From RAM1 sp943372515 (GTDB lineage: Bacteria; Pseudomonadota; Gammaproteobacteria; Burkholderiales; Burkholderiaceae_C): DNA of 64,000 nt. Positions 20,546 to 32,007 of the stretch are shown here, one piece after another. A program made the position numbers and the translations under genes. The notes beneath the pieces are model-generated. The model was not told where the DNA came from. It saw only the letters and a list, made by a program, of their open reading frames with translations, and searched no databases. The stretch is from the NCBI GenBank assembly GCA_943372515.1, contig CALRYY010000003.1, forward strand, positions 29,728-93,727, given 5' to 3'. The stretch's first letter is position 1. Every line of letters begins with the position of its first letter.

Positions 20546-21420
20546 TACTTTTTGGGGTTGGCGCCCATGCGCCAGTGGGCCCGGGTCGTGCTGGCCTGAT
20601 TGATGACATTTTCAAGCGCGTCGGTATTGCCGCTTTGGATCATGCGCTCCATGGCCTGCAGCGTGTCCTGGAAGATTCTGGACTGCGACAGCAGTTCTTC
20701 GCGGTTGGCCAGCAGGATATCGCGCCAGACCTTGGGGTCGCTGGCCGCAATACGGGTGAAATCGCGAAAGCCAGGGCCCGCAAGCGACAGGAAGTCCTTG
20801 CCATGCGGCTGGCCCGAAATGCCGTTGATCAGCGCAAAGGCGATCAGGTGGGGCAGGTGGCTGACCGACGCAAAGGCCGCGTCGTGTGATTCAGGCGACA
20901 TCTGTATGACCTTGCAGCCCAGGGCTGTCCACAAGTCGACAGCCTGCTTGAGTTTGGCCGTCATGGTGCGTTCAATGGGCGTGAGGATGACCTGCTTGCC
21001 GACATACAAATCGGGGTCGGCATGGTCCACGCCAGAAACTTCCTTGCCTGTCACGGGATGGGCCGGCACGAAGGTCGCCACATGCACGCCCAGCACCCGG
21101 CGCGCGGCATCCACCACGTCACGCTTGGTCGAACCTACGTCCATGATCAGTGTGTTGGCCGTGACCAGATGCTTGATGGCCTTGAGCGTTGCCTCTGTCG
21201 CCGATACCGGCACAGCCAGCAACACGATGTCGGCTCCCGACACGGCCAGCAACGCCGAAGGGGCTTCCACGTCGATCACGCCCATCTGGCGGGCGCGCTC
21301 GGTGGTGGACGGCGACTTGCTGTAGCCGACCACGCGCTTGACCAGACCGGCCCGTTTCATGGCCAGCGCAAACGAACCTCCCATGAGGCCGCAACCGATC
21401 AGTCCTAGTTGTTCAAACAT
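20545..21420 (-). CDS. tyrA: Prephenate dehydrogenase
   Basis: A 291-residue NAD-dependent dehydrogenase converting prephenate to 4-hydroxyphenylpyruvate for tyrosine. The Rossmann motif GLIGCGLMGGSFA is at the N-terminus, and the catalytic-histidine region reads FVPAHPVTGKEVSG. The ATG at 21420 is used; a TTG one codon earlier is possible. It has no chorismate mutase domain; that activity is in pheA next door. Gene order matches Burkholderiales except that hisC is not between pheA and tyrA. Confidence 0.95.
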   Translation of the reverse strand: MFEQLGLIGCGLMGGSFALAMKRAGLVKRVVGYSKSPSTTERARQMGVIDVEAPSALLAVSGADIVLLAVPVSATEATLKAIKHLVTANTLIMDVGSTKRDVVDAARRVLGVHVATFVPAHPVTGKEVSGVDHADPDLYVGKQVILTPIERTMTAKLKQAVDLWTALGCKVIQMSPESHDAAFASVSHLPHLIAFALINGISGQPHGKDFLSLAGPGFRDFTRIAASDPKVWRDILLANREELLSQSRIFQDTLQAMERMIQSGNTDALENVINQASTTRAHWRMGANPKK

Positions 21421-21456
21421 CAAGACTCCCGACGGGCCGTCCCTGGGGAGGCTTGC

Positions 21457-21490
21457 GCCCCCTCGGGGGGCAGTGAACGTAAGTGAACGT
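21457..21490. repeat. GC-rich hairpin followed by a 9-bp direct repeat in the pheA-tyrA gap
   Basis: GCCCCC/GGGGGGC forms a hairpin at 21457-21471, and AGTGAACGT occurs twice, at 21472 and 21482. The stretch has the look of a small intergenic repeat unit. It lies in the 80-base gap between pheA and tyrA where some relatives carry hisC. There is no T-run on either side, so it is not a standard terminator. Confidence 0.45.
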
Positions 21491-21500
21491 GGGGGCTCAT

Positions 21501-22583
21501 TTATTCGCCTATGGGGTAGGTGCCCAGCACCTTGTAAAACGCGCAGAGACTTTGCAGGTCCGCAAGCGCTGCCGCCACATGCGGCTGCGACGGGTGACCC
21601 TGCACGTCAATATAAAAATAGTATTCCCACTGGCCTGAGCGGGCGGGCCGCGATTCAAACCGGGTCATGGACACGCCGTGTTTTTTCAGGGGTACCAGGA
21701 TGTCATGCACGGCGCCAGGCCTGTTGGGAACGGACACCACCAGGCTCACGCAGTCCTTGCCGGACGCCTGGGGCGCGGCAAGAGTCTGCGGCAGGCACAC
21801 CACGGCGAAGCGGGTGCGGTTGAAGGCGTCGTCCTGGATGGCGTGCGCGACTGTGTGCAAGCCAAACTCACTGCCCGCGCGCTCGCCGGCAATACCAGCC
21901 CAAGCCGGGTTGCCCGCTGCCAGCCGCGCACCTTCGGCGTTGCTGGAGACAGCGCGCCGCTCCACGTTGGGCAGGTGCTTGGCCAGCCAGCCCTGGCACT
22001 GCGCCAAGGCCTGGGGGTGGGCCAGTACGACCTCAATGCCTTCCAGCGAATCAGAGGTGCGCAGCAGGTGGTGTCGCACCAGCAGGCTGATCTCGCCCAC
22101 GATATGCAGGGGGGACTGCAGCAGCAAATCGAGCGAACGCGTGACGACGCCTTCGGTGTTGTTTTCAACGGGTACCACGCCAAAGTCGGCAGTGCCCGCA
22201 GTGGCCGCGTGGAACACTTCGTCAAAATTCACGCAGGGCACATGCTGGATGCTGGACCCAAAGAATTGCATTGCCGCTTGCTCGCTGAAGGTGCCTTTGG
22301 GCCCCAGGTAGGCCACACGCTGAGGCGCCTCCAGCGCGCGACAGGCCGACATGATTTCACGCCAGATCGTGGCTACGTTCTCGGCTTTGAGCGGGCCGCC
22401 GTTGGCTGTTTGCAGGCCATTGATGACCTGGGCTTCGCGTTCGGGGCGGAACACCGGCGAGCCCTCGACGCGCTTGATTTCGCCCACTTCATTGGCCAGT
22501 GCCGCCCTGCGATTGAGCAGGGCGAGCAGTTCGCCGTCTACGGCATCGATCTGGATGCGGAGGTCCGCAAGGGTTTTGGGCAT
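21501..22583 (-). CDS. pheA: Bifunctional chorismate mutase / prephenate dehydratase (P-protein)
   Basis: A 360-residue enzyme for phenylalanine synthesis. Residues about 3-90 are an AroQ-type chorismate mutase (LRIQIDAVDGELLALLNRRAAL), about 92-275 the prephenate dehydratase (YLGPKGTFSEQAA), and about 285-358 an ACT regulatory domain with the ESRP phenylalanine-binding motif. The start MPKTLADLR at 22583 is fixed by homology; the longer open frame overlaps serC. It begins 13 bases after the serC stop. Confidence 0.96.
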   Translation of the reverse strand: MPKTLADLRIQIDAVDGELLALLNRRAALANEVGEIKRVEGSPVFRPEREAQVINGLQTANGGPLKAENVATIWREIMSACRALEAPQRVAYLGPKGTFSEQAAMQFFGSSIQHVPCVNFDEVFHAATAGTADFGVVPVENNTEGVVTRSLDLLLQSPLHIVGEISLLVRHHLLRTSDSLEGIEVVLAHPQALAQCQGWLAKHLPNVERRAVSSNAEGARLAAGNPAWAGIAGERAGSEFGLHTVAHAIQDDAFNRTRFAVVCLPQTLAAPQASGKDCVSLVVSVPNRPGAVHDILVPLKKHGVSMTRFESRPARSGQWEYYFYIDVQGHPSQPHVAAALADLQSLCAFYKVLGTYPIGE

Positions 22584-22596
22584 GTCGGCGAATGTC

Positions 22597-23691
22597 TCAG
22601 ATTTGCTTTTGTTCAAATTCTCGCATGTAGTCCACCAGCGCCTGCACGCCTGCCAGCGGCATGGCGTTGTAGATGCTGGCGCGCATGCCCCCCACCGACT
22701 TGTGACCCTTGAGCTGCAACAGGCCGCGCTCCCGCGCACCGGTCAGGAAGGCGTCGTTGCGCGACTCGTCGCGAAGGTAGAACGGCACGTTCATGCGGGA
22801 GCGGCAATTGGCGGCTACCTTGTTCAGGTACAGCTGCGAATCGTCGATATAGCCGTACAGCAACTGCGCCTTCTCGATGTTGCGCCGCTCCATCTCGGCC
22901 ACGCCACCCTGGCGCAGCAGCCACTGGAAGGTGAGCCCCGCAATGTAAATGCCCCAGGTGGGCGGGGTGTTGTACATCGACTGGTTGTCCGCCACCACCT
23001 TGTAGTCAAACGCACTCGGACAGATCGGCAGGGCATGGCCCAGCAGGTCTTCGCGCACAACCACCAGCGTCAGGCCGGCAGGGCCCAGGTTCTTTTGCGC
23101 GCCGCCAAACGCCAGGCCCACGCGCGTCCAGTCCACAGGGCGGGACGCCACATGCGACGAAAAGTCGATTACCAGCGGTGCATCGCTGCCCAGGGCCTTC
23201 AGGTCCGGCAAGGTATGAAATTCAACGCCATGAATGGTTTCGTTGGTGCACACATGCACATAGCTGGAGCCGATGCCCAGCTGCCAGCTTGCCGGGTCGG
23301 GCAGGGTGGTGTGGTTGTCGGCCTCGTTGCTGGCAGCGGTGTTGACCTGGCTGCAGTACTTGGCCGCTTCCTTGCGCGATTTCTGGCTCCAGCTGCCGGT
23401 CACCACGATGTCTACCGCCGCAGCGCGTGACAGATTCATGGGCACGATGGCGTTCTCGCCCAGGCCGCCGCCCTGCATGAACAGGATGCGGAAGTTGGCG
23501 GGCACCGCCAGCAACTCGCGCAGGCTGGCTTCGGCCTGCTCGTAGATCGAGATGAACTCCTTGCCGCGGTGGCTCATCTCCATCACGCTCATGCCGCTGC
23601 CGTGCCAGTCGAGCATTTCGGCTGCGGCCTGCTGCAACACTTCGGGTGGGATGGCGGCAGGGCCCGCGGAGAAGTTGTAAGGACGATCCAT
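22597..23691 (-). CDS. serC: Phosphoserine aminotransferase
   Basis: A 364-residue PLP enzyme making phosphoserine (serine route) and phosphohydroxythreonine (pyridoxal phosphate route). The PLP lysine lies in FGGAQKNLGPAGLT, and the N-terminal MDRPYNFSAGPAAIP is typical. The start at 23691 is set by this motif. It lies between gyrA and pheA in the leftward operon. Confidence 0.97.
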   Translation of the reverse strand: MDRPYNFSAGPAAIPPEVLQQAAAEMLDWHGSGMSVMEMSHRGKEFISIYEQAEASLRELLAVPANFRILFMQGGGLGENAIVPMNLSRAAAVDIVVTGSWSQKSRKEAAKYCSQVNTAASNEADNHTTLPDPASWQLGIGSSYVHVCTNETIHGVEFHTLPDLKALGSDAPLVIDFSSHVASRPVDWTRVGLAFGGAQKNLGPAGLTLVVVREDLLGHALPICPSAFDYKVVADNQSMYNTPPTWGIYIAGLTFQWLLRQGGVAEMERRNIEKAQLLYGYIDDSQLYLNKVAANCRSRMNVPFYLRDESRNDAFLTGARERGLLQLKGHKSVGGMRASIYNAMPLAGVQALVDYMREFEQKQI

Positions 23692-23777
23692 GGCGTAATT
23701 CACCCAGGCGGACAATGACAGAAGCTTGGCCCGGCCCGCGCGTTCAGGTGCGTGGGCCGGGTTTAGAGGAGCAGGGG

Positions 23778-26414
<2,637 letters not shown>

Positions 26415-26528
26415 GAGGAGGGCTGTGCGGCGGGTAAGGGGACGATTTTACGGCCAAGCGCATGTCGCTAACCCGCAACACAACGGCCCGATGCGGTTTT
26501 GTCCTACGTATGCCTGAGGCAATAACCG

Positions 26529-26556
26529 TTGCGGCCAAGGGGACGTGTGGCACAAT
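26529..26556 (+). promoter_or_regulatory. Candidate promoter of the OmpA-family gene
   Basis: TTGCGG and CACAAT are spaced 16 bases apart about 80 bases upstream of the start codon, leaving a long leader. A short palindrome GGTGA-TGG-TCACC lies downstream at 26571-26583 within that leader. The assignment is by consensus only. Confidence 0.35.
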
Positions 26557-26637
26557 CAGCCAACGCTTTCGGTGATGGTCACCGTAATCGTCTATTAAAC
26601 GCAGCGCGGCTGCGGCTTTTTCCCCAAGAGGAGAACC

Positions 26638-27312
26638 ATGAAGAAACTGAACAAAGTGGCGATGTTGTTTGCCTCCGCTGCGCTCGCAACCGCCGCTGGC
26701 GCCCAGACGATCGATAACTGGCGCAATGGCACTTCCGAACTCGTTTGGAAGAACGGCACCAATGAACTGTGCTGGCGCAATGCCAACTGGACCCCCGCTA
26801 CGGCTGCTGCCGGCTGCGATGGTGCCATTGTTGCTGCTCCCGCCCCGGCTCCGGCTCCGGCGCCTGCTGCTGCTCCGGCACCCGCCGCCGCTGCTCCTGC
26901 CGCTCCCGCTGCTCGCCCCCCGGCACCCGCACCCGCTCCCCAGCCGCCCGCCGCCACCAAGGTGACGTACGCCGCTGACGCGTTCTTTGACTTCGACAAG
27001 TCTGTCCTCAAGCCCGAAGGCAAGGCCAAGCTCGACGACCTGACCGGCAAGGTCAAGGACATCAACCTGGAAGTGATCATCGCTGTCGGCCACACCGACT
27101 CCGTTGGTTCTGATGCCTACAACCAGAAGCTGTCGGTCGCCCGCGCTGAGTCCGTCAAGGCCTACCTCGTGTCCAAGGGCATCGAGAAAAACCGCGTGTA
27201 CACCGAAGGCAAGGGCGAGAAGCAGCCTGTGGCTGACAACAAGACCGCCGAAGGCCGCGCCAAGAACCGTCGCGTGGAAATCGAAGTGGTCGGCACCCGC
27301 GCCAACAAGTAA
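26638..27312 (+). CDS. OmpA-family peptidoglycan-binding outer-membrane protein
   Basis: A 224-residue protein with a signal peptide (cleaved after AAGA, about residue 22), a short segment with the repeat NWRNGTSELVWKNGTNELCW, a long Pro/Ala hinge (about 65-105) and a C-terminal OmpA-C domain (about 112-220). The latter has VIIAVGHTDSVGSDAYNQKLSVARAES-type peptidoglycan-binding residues (Asp in GHTDSVG, Arg in AKNRRVEI). It has no eight-stranded barrel domain, so it is a compact wall-anchoring protein as in other Burkholderiales. A strong AAGAGGAGA site precedes the ATG and a terminator follows. Confidence 0.94.
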   Translation: MKKLNKVAMLFASAALATAAGAQTIDNWRNGTSELVWKNGTNELCWRNANWTPATAAAGCDGAIVAAPAPAPAPAPAAAPAPAAAAPAAPAARPPAPAPAPQPPAATKVTYAADAFFDFDKSVLKPEGKAKLDDLTGKVKDINLEVIIAVGHTDSVGSDAYNQKLSVARAESVKAYLVSKGIEKNRVYTEGKGEKQPVADNKTAEGRAKNRRVEIEVVGTRANK

Positions 27313-27330
27313 TCCGCAAGGATTGCCCAG

Positions 27331-27356
27331 AAAAGCCCCGGCAACGGGGCTTTTTT
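27331..27356 (+). terminator. Rho-independent terminator after the OmpA-family gene
   Basis: AAAAGCCCCG-GCAA-CGGGGCTTTTTT: a 10-bp stem, four-base GNRA-type loop and T-run, 18 bases after the stop. It isolates the abundant OmpA message from ubiG. Confidence 0.94.
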
Positions 27357-27379
27357 CATGGGCGAAGCAAAATACACCC

Positions 27380-28087
27380 ATGAGCAATTCTGTAAACGCC
27401 GATCCGGCGGAGCTGGCTAAATTCTCCGACCTGGCCCACCGCTGGTGGGACCCCAACAGTGAGTTCCGGCCGCTGCACCAGATCAACCCGCTGCGGCTGG
27501 AGTGGATCAACGGCATGGCGCCCCTGGCCGGCAAGCAGGTGCTGGACGTGGGTTGTGGCGGCGGCATCCTGGCTGACGCCATGGCGCGTAAAGGTGCCGA
27601 AGTAACCGGCATTGACCTGGCCACCAAGGCGCTGAAGGTCGCCCAGCTGCACGCCCTGGAAGCACAAACTCCCCGTGTGCAGTACCGCGAGATCAGCGCT
27701 GAAGAGCTCGCGGCCCAGTCGCCCGGCCAGTTTGATGTGGTGACCTGCATGGAGATGCTGGAACATGTGCCCGACCCCTCGTCGGTCGTGCGGGCCTGCG
27801 CTACCTTGGTCAAACCGGGGGGCTGGGTGTTCTTTTCCACCATCAACCGCAACCCCAAGTCATTCCTGTTTGCCATCGTCGGCGCCGAATACGTGCTCAA
27901 CATGTTGCCGCGCGGCACGCACGAATACGCCAAACTGATTCGCCCCAGTGAACTCGCGGGCTACTGCCGACAGGCCGGTCTGGACCTGCAGGCAACGCGT
28001 GGCATGGAATACAACCCGCTGACCCGTCGCTACTGGCTGTCTGCTGACACCAGTGTGAACTACCTGCACGCAACACGAAAACCATGA
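27380..28087 (+). CDS. ubiG: Ubiquinone biosynthesis O-methyltransferase
   Basis: A 235-residue class I SAM methyltransferase carrying out both O-methylations of ubiquinone synthesis. Motif I is VLDVGCGGGILAD and the family start AELAKFSDLAHRWWDPNSEF is present. ATG 27380 is fixed by this start. Its end overlaps the gph start by 4 bases (ATGA). There is no strong ribosome-binding site. Confidence 0.96.
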   Translation: MSNSVNADPAELAKFSDLAHRWWDPNSEFRPLHQINPLRLEWINGMAPLAGKQVLDVGCGGGILADAMARKGAEVTGIDLATKALKVAQLHALEAQTPRVQYREISAEELAAQSPGQFDVVTCMEMLEHVPDPSSVVRACATLVKPGGWVFFSTINRNPKSFLFAIVGAEYVLNMLPRGTHEYAKLIRPSELAGYCRQAGLDLQATRGMEYNPLTRRYWLSADTSVNYLHATRKP

Positions 28088-28746
28088 AGTTTGCGGACAT
28101 TGAGGCAGTCCTTTTTGACCTGGACGGCACCTTGATTGACAGCGCGCCTGATCTGGGTGCTGCGGCCGACAAGATGCGCACTGACCGGGGGCTGGCATCG
28201 CTTGCCGCCGATCTGTACCGGCCCATGGCAGGTGCCGGTGCACGCGGCATGCTCGGCGTGGCATTCGGCATGACGCCGGATCACCCCGACTACAACGCCA
28301 TGCGCGAAGAGTTCTTTGCGAACTACGAGCGCCGTATGACCGAGCTGACCTATGTGTTTGATGGTGTGACCGAGCTCATCGCCCAGTTGCACCAGCGCGG
28401 ACTGCCCTGGGGTGTGGTGACCAACAAGTCCATGCGCTTTGCAGGGCCCCTGACGCGCACCATGCCCCTGTTTGCCACGGCCGAAACCGTGGTGGGTGGC
28501 GACACCACACCCCATGCCAAACCGCATCCGGCACCCTTGCTGGAGGCCGCACGCCAGCTGGGTGTGGCGCCGCAGAAGTGCGTGTATGTGGGTGACGACG
28601 AGCGTGATGTGGTGGCCGGCCTGGCTGCCGGCATGGGAACGGTGGCCGCTGCCTATGGCTACCTGGGTCACAACGCTGACACCGGCAAATGGGGGGCACA
28701 CGCGCACATTCAGTCGCCGCTGGAGCTTCTTTTGCTCTTGCAATAG
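28084..28746 (+). CDS. gph: Phosphoglycolate phosphatase, HAD superfamily
   Basis: A 220-residue HAD hydrolase. Motif I is FDLDGTLIDSAPDL (nucleophile and acid aspartates), motif II WGVVTNKS, motif III lysine in AKPHP and motif IV VGDDERDVVAG. It removes phosphate from 2-phosphoglycolate. Translationally coupled to ubiG, as in other Burkholderiales. The closely related MupP (MurNAc-6-phosphate phosphatase) cannot be excluded by sequence alone. Its last codons overlap the tmRNA promoter region. Confidence 0.88.
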   Translation: MKFADIEAVLFDLDGTLIDSAPDLGAAADKMRTDRGLASLAADLYRPMAGAGARGMLGVAFGMTPDHPDYNAMREEFFANYERRMTELTYVFDGVTELIAQLHQRGLPWGVVTNKSMRFAGPLTRTMPLFATAETVVGGDTTPHAKPHPAPLLEAARQLGVAPQKCVYVGDDERDVVAGLAAGMGTVAAAYGYLGHNADTGKWGAHAHIQSPLELLLLLQ

Positions 28747-28758
28747 GCCGCAAGCGCC

Positions 28759-28764
28759 TAAAAT
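28759..28764 (+). promoter_or_regulatory. Candidate -10 element of the tmRNA gene
   Basis: TAAAAT lies 10 bases before the mature tmRNA 5' end. Upstream, TTGCAA (28738-28743) could be a -35 at 15-base spacing, within the end of gph. Consensus match only. Confidence 0.4.
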
Positions 28765-28773
28765 AGAAAACTT

Positions 28774-29160
28774 GGGGCTGCACTGGTTTCGACGTGGGTT
28801 CGGACGCGTGGCAGGGCATGTCGAGCTGAATGCGCTCGTAAAACAGATTCAAACAAACTAACTGCAAACGACGAACGTTTCGCACTCGCCGCTTAATTGC
28901 CGGTGAGCTTTGCAACAGCAGGCCTCTGGGCTGGGCAAGGGGTCTTTAGCGCAAGTTAAGGGCTCCCGGCTGCAAAGATAATTTCAGGGGCTGGTCTTGC
29001 GCCGGGTAACTTGGTGCAGGACGAGAAAATAGGTTGCTGGCGTCCTGTTTAGCGTGCCGCTGCGCGATTCAGGAAGCGAGATCCAAATCAGACGGCTACA
29101 CATGTAGAACTGTACGAAGAAGGCTTGCGGACGCGGGTTCAATTCCCGCCAGCTCCACCA
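28774..29160 (+). ncRNA. ssrA: Transfer-messenger RNA (tmRNA)
   Basis: A single-piece tmRNA of about 387 bases. The 5' end GGGGCTGCACTGGTTTCGAC and the 3' end GCGGGTTCAATTCCCGCCAGCTCCACCA-type region (T-arm and encoded CCA, ending at 29160) form the alanine tRNA-like domain. The tag frame GCA AAC GAC GAA ... GCT TAA gives ANDERFALAA, the form common in Burkholderiales. It rescues stalled ribosomes and marks the products for proteolysis. Confidence 0.98.
28864..28896 (+). other. tmRNA tag reading frame
   Basis: Ten codons and a TAA stop inside the tmRNA encode ANDERFALAA; with the alanine carried by the tmRNA the full tag is AANDERFALAA. The terminal LAA is the ClpXP/ClpAP recognition end. 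Confidence 0.95.
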
Positions 29161-29242
29161 AATTTCAAATGCTTGGCTGACCCCAAGCCGTCATGTAAGC
29201 TTTGACCGGGGGGTATTCACTGGTGCCCGGAGGAGAAAAGCC

Positions 29243-30415
29243 ATGATTCAAGACCCAATGAGCCGGACGCTGAGGGCCCAATTCGCCTTGGCCGGTTGCC
29301 TCCTGGGGTGCCTGCCTGTGCATTCGCTTGCGGCTGAAGGCTTCAGATTGCGCCACCCTCCCGTCGGACTTTTCGGGCCGGAAATTGCCGGTCGCGTGGA
29401 TACACCAGGTTTTTTTAGCTCGGCCTCACTGAGCCACGCCCGCATCGACGAAGTGGTGGGGAATTCCGGCGACACCTTGGCGCTGCCGGCGCGTGTCCTG
29501 CCGCTGCCCACCGGTGCGCCCACAGGTGGCGCGGTTCCCAACGGCAGCTATGCATTGCAGGTGCCTGCAGGGCGGGTCGACCTGGCGCAAACCCAGACGC
29601 AACTGAACCTGGTGGGCGGCCTCATCACGCGGCCAGACTATGCGGGCGGCAGCTTTGCACTACGTGTCAATGTGCCCTTCATCCGCCAAAGCCGCAGCTT
29701 TGCGGTTACCCAGCCGCCGGGTACCGTTGTGCCGGTGCCGTCTGCCCAGTTGCCGGCGCAGCTGCGCGGCGCCATCAATGCCGTAGCGGCGGCTGCCAAC
29801 GCCCAGGTGCAGTCGACACTGGCGGCAAGCGCCGCCACGCAAAACACCGACGTTTCGGGCCTGGGCGACGTCGAGTTGTCCGCTGCCTGGGTGCGCCGGA
29901 TCGAGCGCCTGCGCGTGGCTGCCAACCTGAACCTGCATCTGCCCACGGGCAAATATGACCGCGCACGCGGCCCCAACCCCGGGTTCGGCGATTTCTACAC
30001 ACTGCAGCCCGGCGTGGCAATGACTTATACACTGGGTGAGGGCTCTGACAGCCCGCAGTGGGCGCAAGGCGTTTCACTGGCGGGCCGTGCGTCCTACGGG
30101 GTCAACTCCACCAACCGCGATACCGATTACCGGACCGGCAATTTCATTGCCCTGGAGGGCGCGGCCGTGAAGGTCATGGGCCCCTGGGCGGTGGGCGCCA
30201 ACCTTCTCAGCGTGCAGCAGGTCACCGATGACCGGGCGGCGGGTGTGCTGGTGGCTGATTCGCGCTACCGGACCCATGCCGCAGGGCCGTTCGTGGCCTA
30301 CAAGGTCCCGGGCCGCGACCTGGCCTTCAACATGCAACTGAGCCAGAGCTTTGGTGGACGCAATGCGCTGGTGGCGCGCACCTTGCAGCTCAGGCTGGTG
30401 GGGGCGTGGCAGTAG
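29243..30415 (+). CDS. Predicted outer-membrane beta-barrel protein (phenol MetA-pathway transporter-like)
   Basis: A 390-residue exported protein. A signal peptide ends near residue 31 (VHSLAAEG). The rest shows alternating strands typical of the outer-membrane family annotated as transporter or MetA-pathway phenol degradation protein, with LSAAWVRRIERLRVAANLNLHLPTGKYD-type strand turns and a C-terminal aromatic residue region (LVGAWQ). There is a good GGAGGAGA site before the ATG. No linked catabolic genes are nearby, so substrate is unknown. It follows the tmRNA gene. Confidence 0.65.
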   Translation: MIQDPMSRTLRAQFALAGCLLGCLPVHSLAAEGFRLRHPPVGLFGPEIAGRVDTPGFFSSASLSHARIDEVVGNSGDTLALPARVLPLPTGAPTGGAVPNGSYALQVPAGRVDLAQTQTQLNLVGGLITRPDYAGGSFALRVNVPFIRQSRSFAVTQPPGTVVPVPSAQLPAQLRGAINAVAAAANAQVQSTLAASAATQNTDVSGLGDVELSAAWVRRIERLRVAANLNLHLPTGKYDRARGPNPGFGDFYTLQPGVAMTYTLGEGSDSPQWAQGVSLAGRASYGVNSTNRDTDYRTGNFIALEGAAVKVMGPWAVGANLLSVQQVTDDRAAGVLVADSRYRTHAAGPFVAYKVPGRDLAFNMQLSQSFGGRNALVARTLQLRLVGAWQ

Positions 30416-30421
30416 CCAGGT

Positions 30422-31144
30422 ATGCGACTTGAAGATCTGTTGTATTCGCAGGGTTTTGGCACGCGCCGGGTCTGCGCCGGCCTGATCCAGCAGGGACTTG
30501 TCACCGTAGCAGGGGTGGCCTGCACCGACGCAGGTCTTGACGTGCTACCCCAGGGCCTGCACTTCACGGTGCAAGGCAAGGCCTGGGAATACCAAGAGCC
30601 GGCCTACGTCATGCTGCACAAGCCCGCAGGCACCGAGTGCTCGCAAAAGCCCTCAACCTGGCCCAGCATCTACACGCTGTTGCCTGCACCGCTGCGCCAG
30701 CGTCCGCAAAAGGGGCCGGTGCAGGGTGTGCAGGCCGTGGGCCGGCTGGACCAGGACACGACAGGCCTGCTGCTGTTGACGGACGACGGCAAGTTCATCC
30801 ACCGCATGAGTTCCCCGCGTCATCACGTGCCCAAGGTCTATGAAGTGACGGTCAAGCACCCGCTGGACGAGCGCCAGGTGCAGCGCCTGCTGCAGGGCGT
30901 GGTGCTGGACGACGACCCCAAGCCCGTGGCCGCAGCAGCCTGCGAGGCCGTGTCGGAGCTTCACCTGCGCCTGACGCTGACCGAGGGCAAATACCATCAG
31001 GTCAAGCGCATGGTGGCGGCCGTAGGCAACCGGGTAGAGGGCCTGCACCGCTCCCGCATTGGCGGCCTGGCGTTACCTGCCGACCTGGCGCCTGGTCAGT
31101 GGCGCTGGCTGGCGGCTGCCGATCTGGCGGCCATCAAGTCCTGA
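30422..31144 (+). CDS. rsuA: 16S rRNA pseudouridine synthase, RsuA family
   Basis: A 240-residue enzyme with an N-terminal S4 RNA-binding domain (about 1-50) and the RsuA-type catalytic motif GRLDQDTTGLLLLT with aspartate 110. RsuA makes pseudouridine 516 in 16S rRNA. The size and the KPAGTECS segment favour RsuA over RluB/E/F, but these are close relatives. It begins 6 bases after the previous gene, and its end overlaps the converging hydrolase gene by 11 bases. Confidence 0.85.
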   Translation: MRLEDLLYSQGFGTRRVCAGLIQQGLVTVAGVACTDAGLDVLPQGLHFTVQGKAWEYQEPAYVMLHKPAGTECSQKPSTWPSIYTLLPAPLRQRPQKGPVQGVQAVGRLDQDTTGLLLLTDDGKFIHRMSSPRHHVPKVYEVTVKHPLDERQVQRLLQGVVLDDDPKPVAAAACEAVSELHLRLTLTEGKYHQVKRMVAAVGNRVEGLHRSRIGGLALPADLAPGQWRWLAAADLAAIKS

Positions 31145-31925
31145 GGCCATTCACAAACTGCGCGATCAGGTCGGTCACCTGCGCGGGCTGGTCGCGGTGC
31201 GGTGAATGTCCGCACTGCGCAATGGCCTGCAGTTGCAGTGGCCCCAGCGTCGGTGCGATCTCTTCAATCTGGCGCATCGTGCCGTACGCATCGTCAACGC
31301 CCTGAATCGCAAGAACCGGCGCGGTGATGCGACGGCAGTCGCCCCGGATGTCAAAGGACCGGAAGGCGGGGCTGAGCCAGGCGTCGTTCCACTGCCAGAA
31401 CGCCACGTCCACATCAGCGTGATAGCGCGCCAGCCGCTTGCGCAAATCACCCGATTCAAACGCGACCCGTGCCTGTTCAATGGACTGGATCGAAATGTCC
31501 TCGACCATCACGTGCGGCGCCATGACGATGCAGGCCTGCACCGGGTAACGGCTGGCATGCAGCAAGGCGATGCTTGCACCGTCGGAATGAGCCACCAGCA
31601 CTGGCGGCTGCGACACACCCAGCGCGTCCATTAGCGCGGGCAAGACGTCCCAGGCTTCACGGTGCATGTAGTCGGGCTTCAGGCGCCCGGCGCCGCGGAC
31701 ATCGGGCACCGGGTCTGACTGGCCGTAACCCTGGCGTGAATAAACGATGCCGCTGCGGTCCGTGGCGGCGCACAGCGCTTCAGGCCAGGACCCTTCACGG
31801 CCTTGCCACATGGCCACCGATCCCAGGCCCTCGTGCAGGAAAACGAGGGGCGACGCGGTCGTGTGGGCGGCGCTTTCAATGCGCTGGACTTCCAGGCGAA
31901 CGCCCTTGATGTCGATCAATTCCAT
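31134..31925 (-). CDS. Alpha/beta-fold hydrolase
   Basis: A 263-residue serine hydrolase. The nucleophile elbow is AHSDG (Ser114, a variant of GxSxG), the acid is probably Asp in QGVDDAYG, and the base His is in QCGHSPHRDQP near the C-terminus. HEGLGSVAMWQ supplies the oxyanion-hole region. Substrate is not predictable. ATG 31925 is used; the longer frame upstream overlaps the divergent beta-propeller gene. Its 3' end overlaps rsuA by 11 bases. Confidence 0.88.
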   Translation of the reverse strand: MELIDIKGVRLEVQRIESAAHTTASPLVFLHEGLGSVAMWQGREGSWPEALCAATDRSGIVYSRQGYGQSDPVPDVRGAGRLKPDYMHREAWDVLPALMDALGVSQPPVLVAHSDGASIALLHASRYPVQACIVMAPHVMVEDISIQSIEQARVAFESGDLRKRLARYHADVDVAFWQWNDAWLSPAFRSFDIRGDCRRITAPVLAIQGVDDAYGTMRQIEEIAPTLGPLQLQAIAQCGHSPHRDQPAQVTDLIAQFVNGLRT

Positions 31926-32007
31926 GGGCGCGATGTTACGCGTTGCCCTCCAGAGGGCTTCAGAGGGGCGGCTACACTTGCGGGTTAGTTCCTGAACTGG
32001 TTTGTCC

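Noticed and set aside
19145..20599. A 484-codon open frame opposite aroA-cmk
   Set aside because: Shadow of the fused gene, with no start signal or recognisable domain.
29171..29188. GCTTGG/CCAAGC hairpin after tmRNA as a terminator
   Set aside because: Short stem with no T-run, so it is not listed as a terminator.
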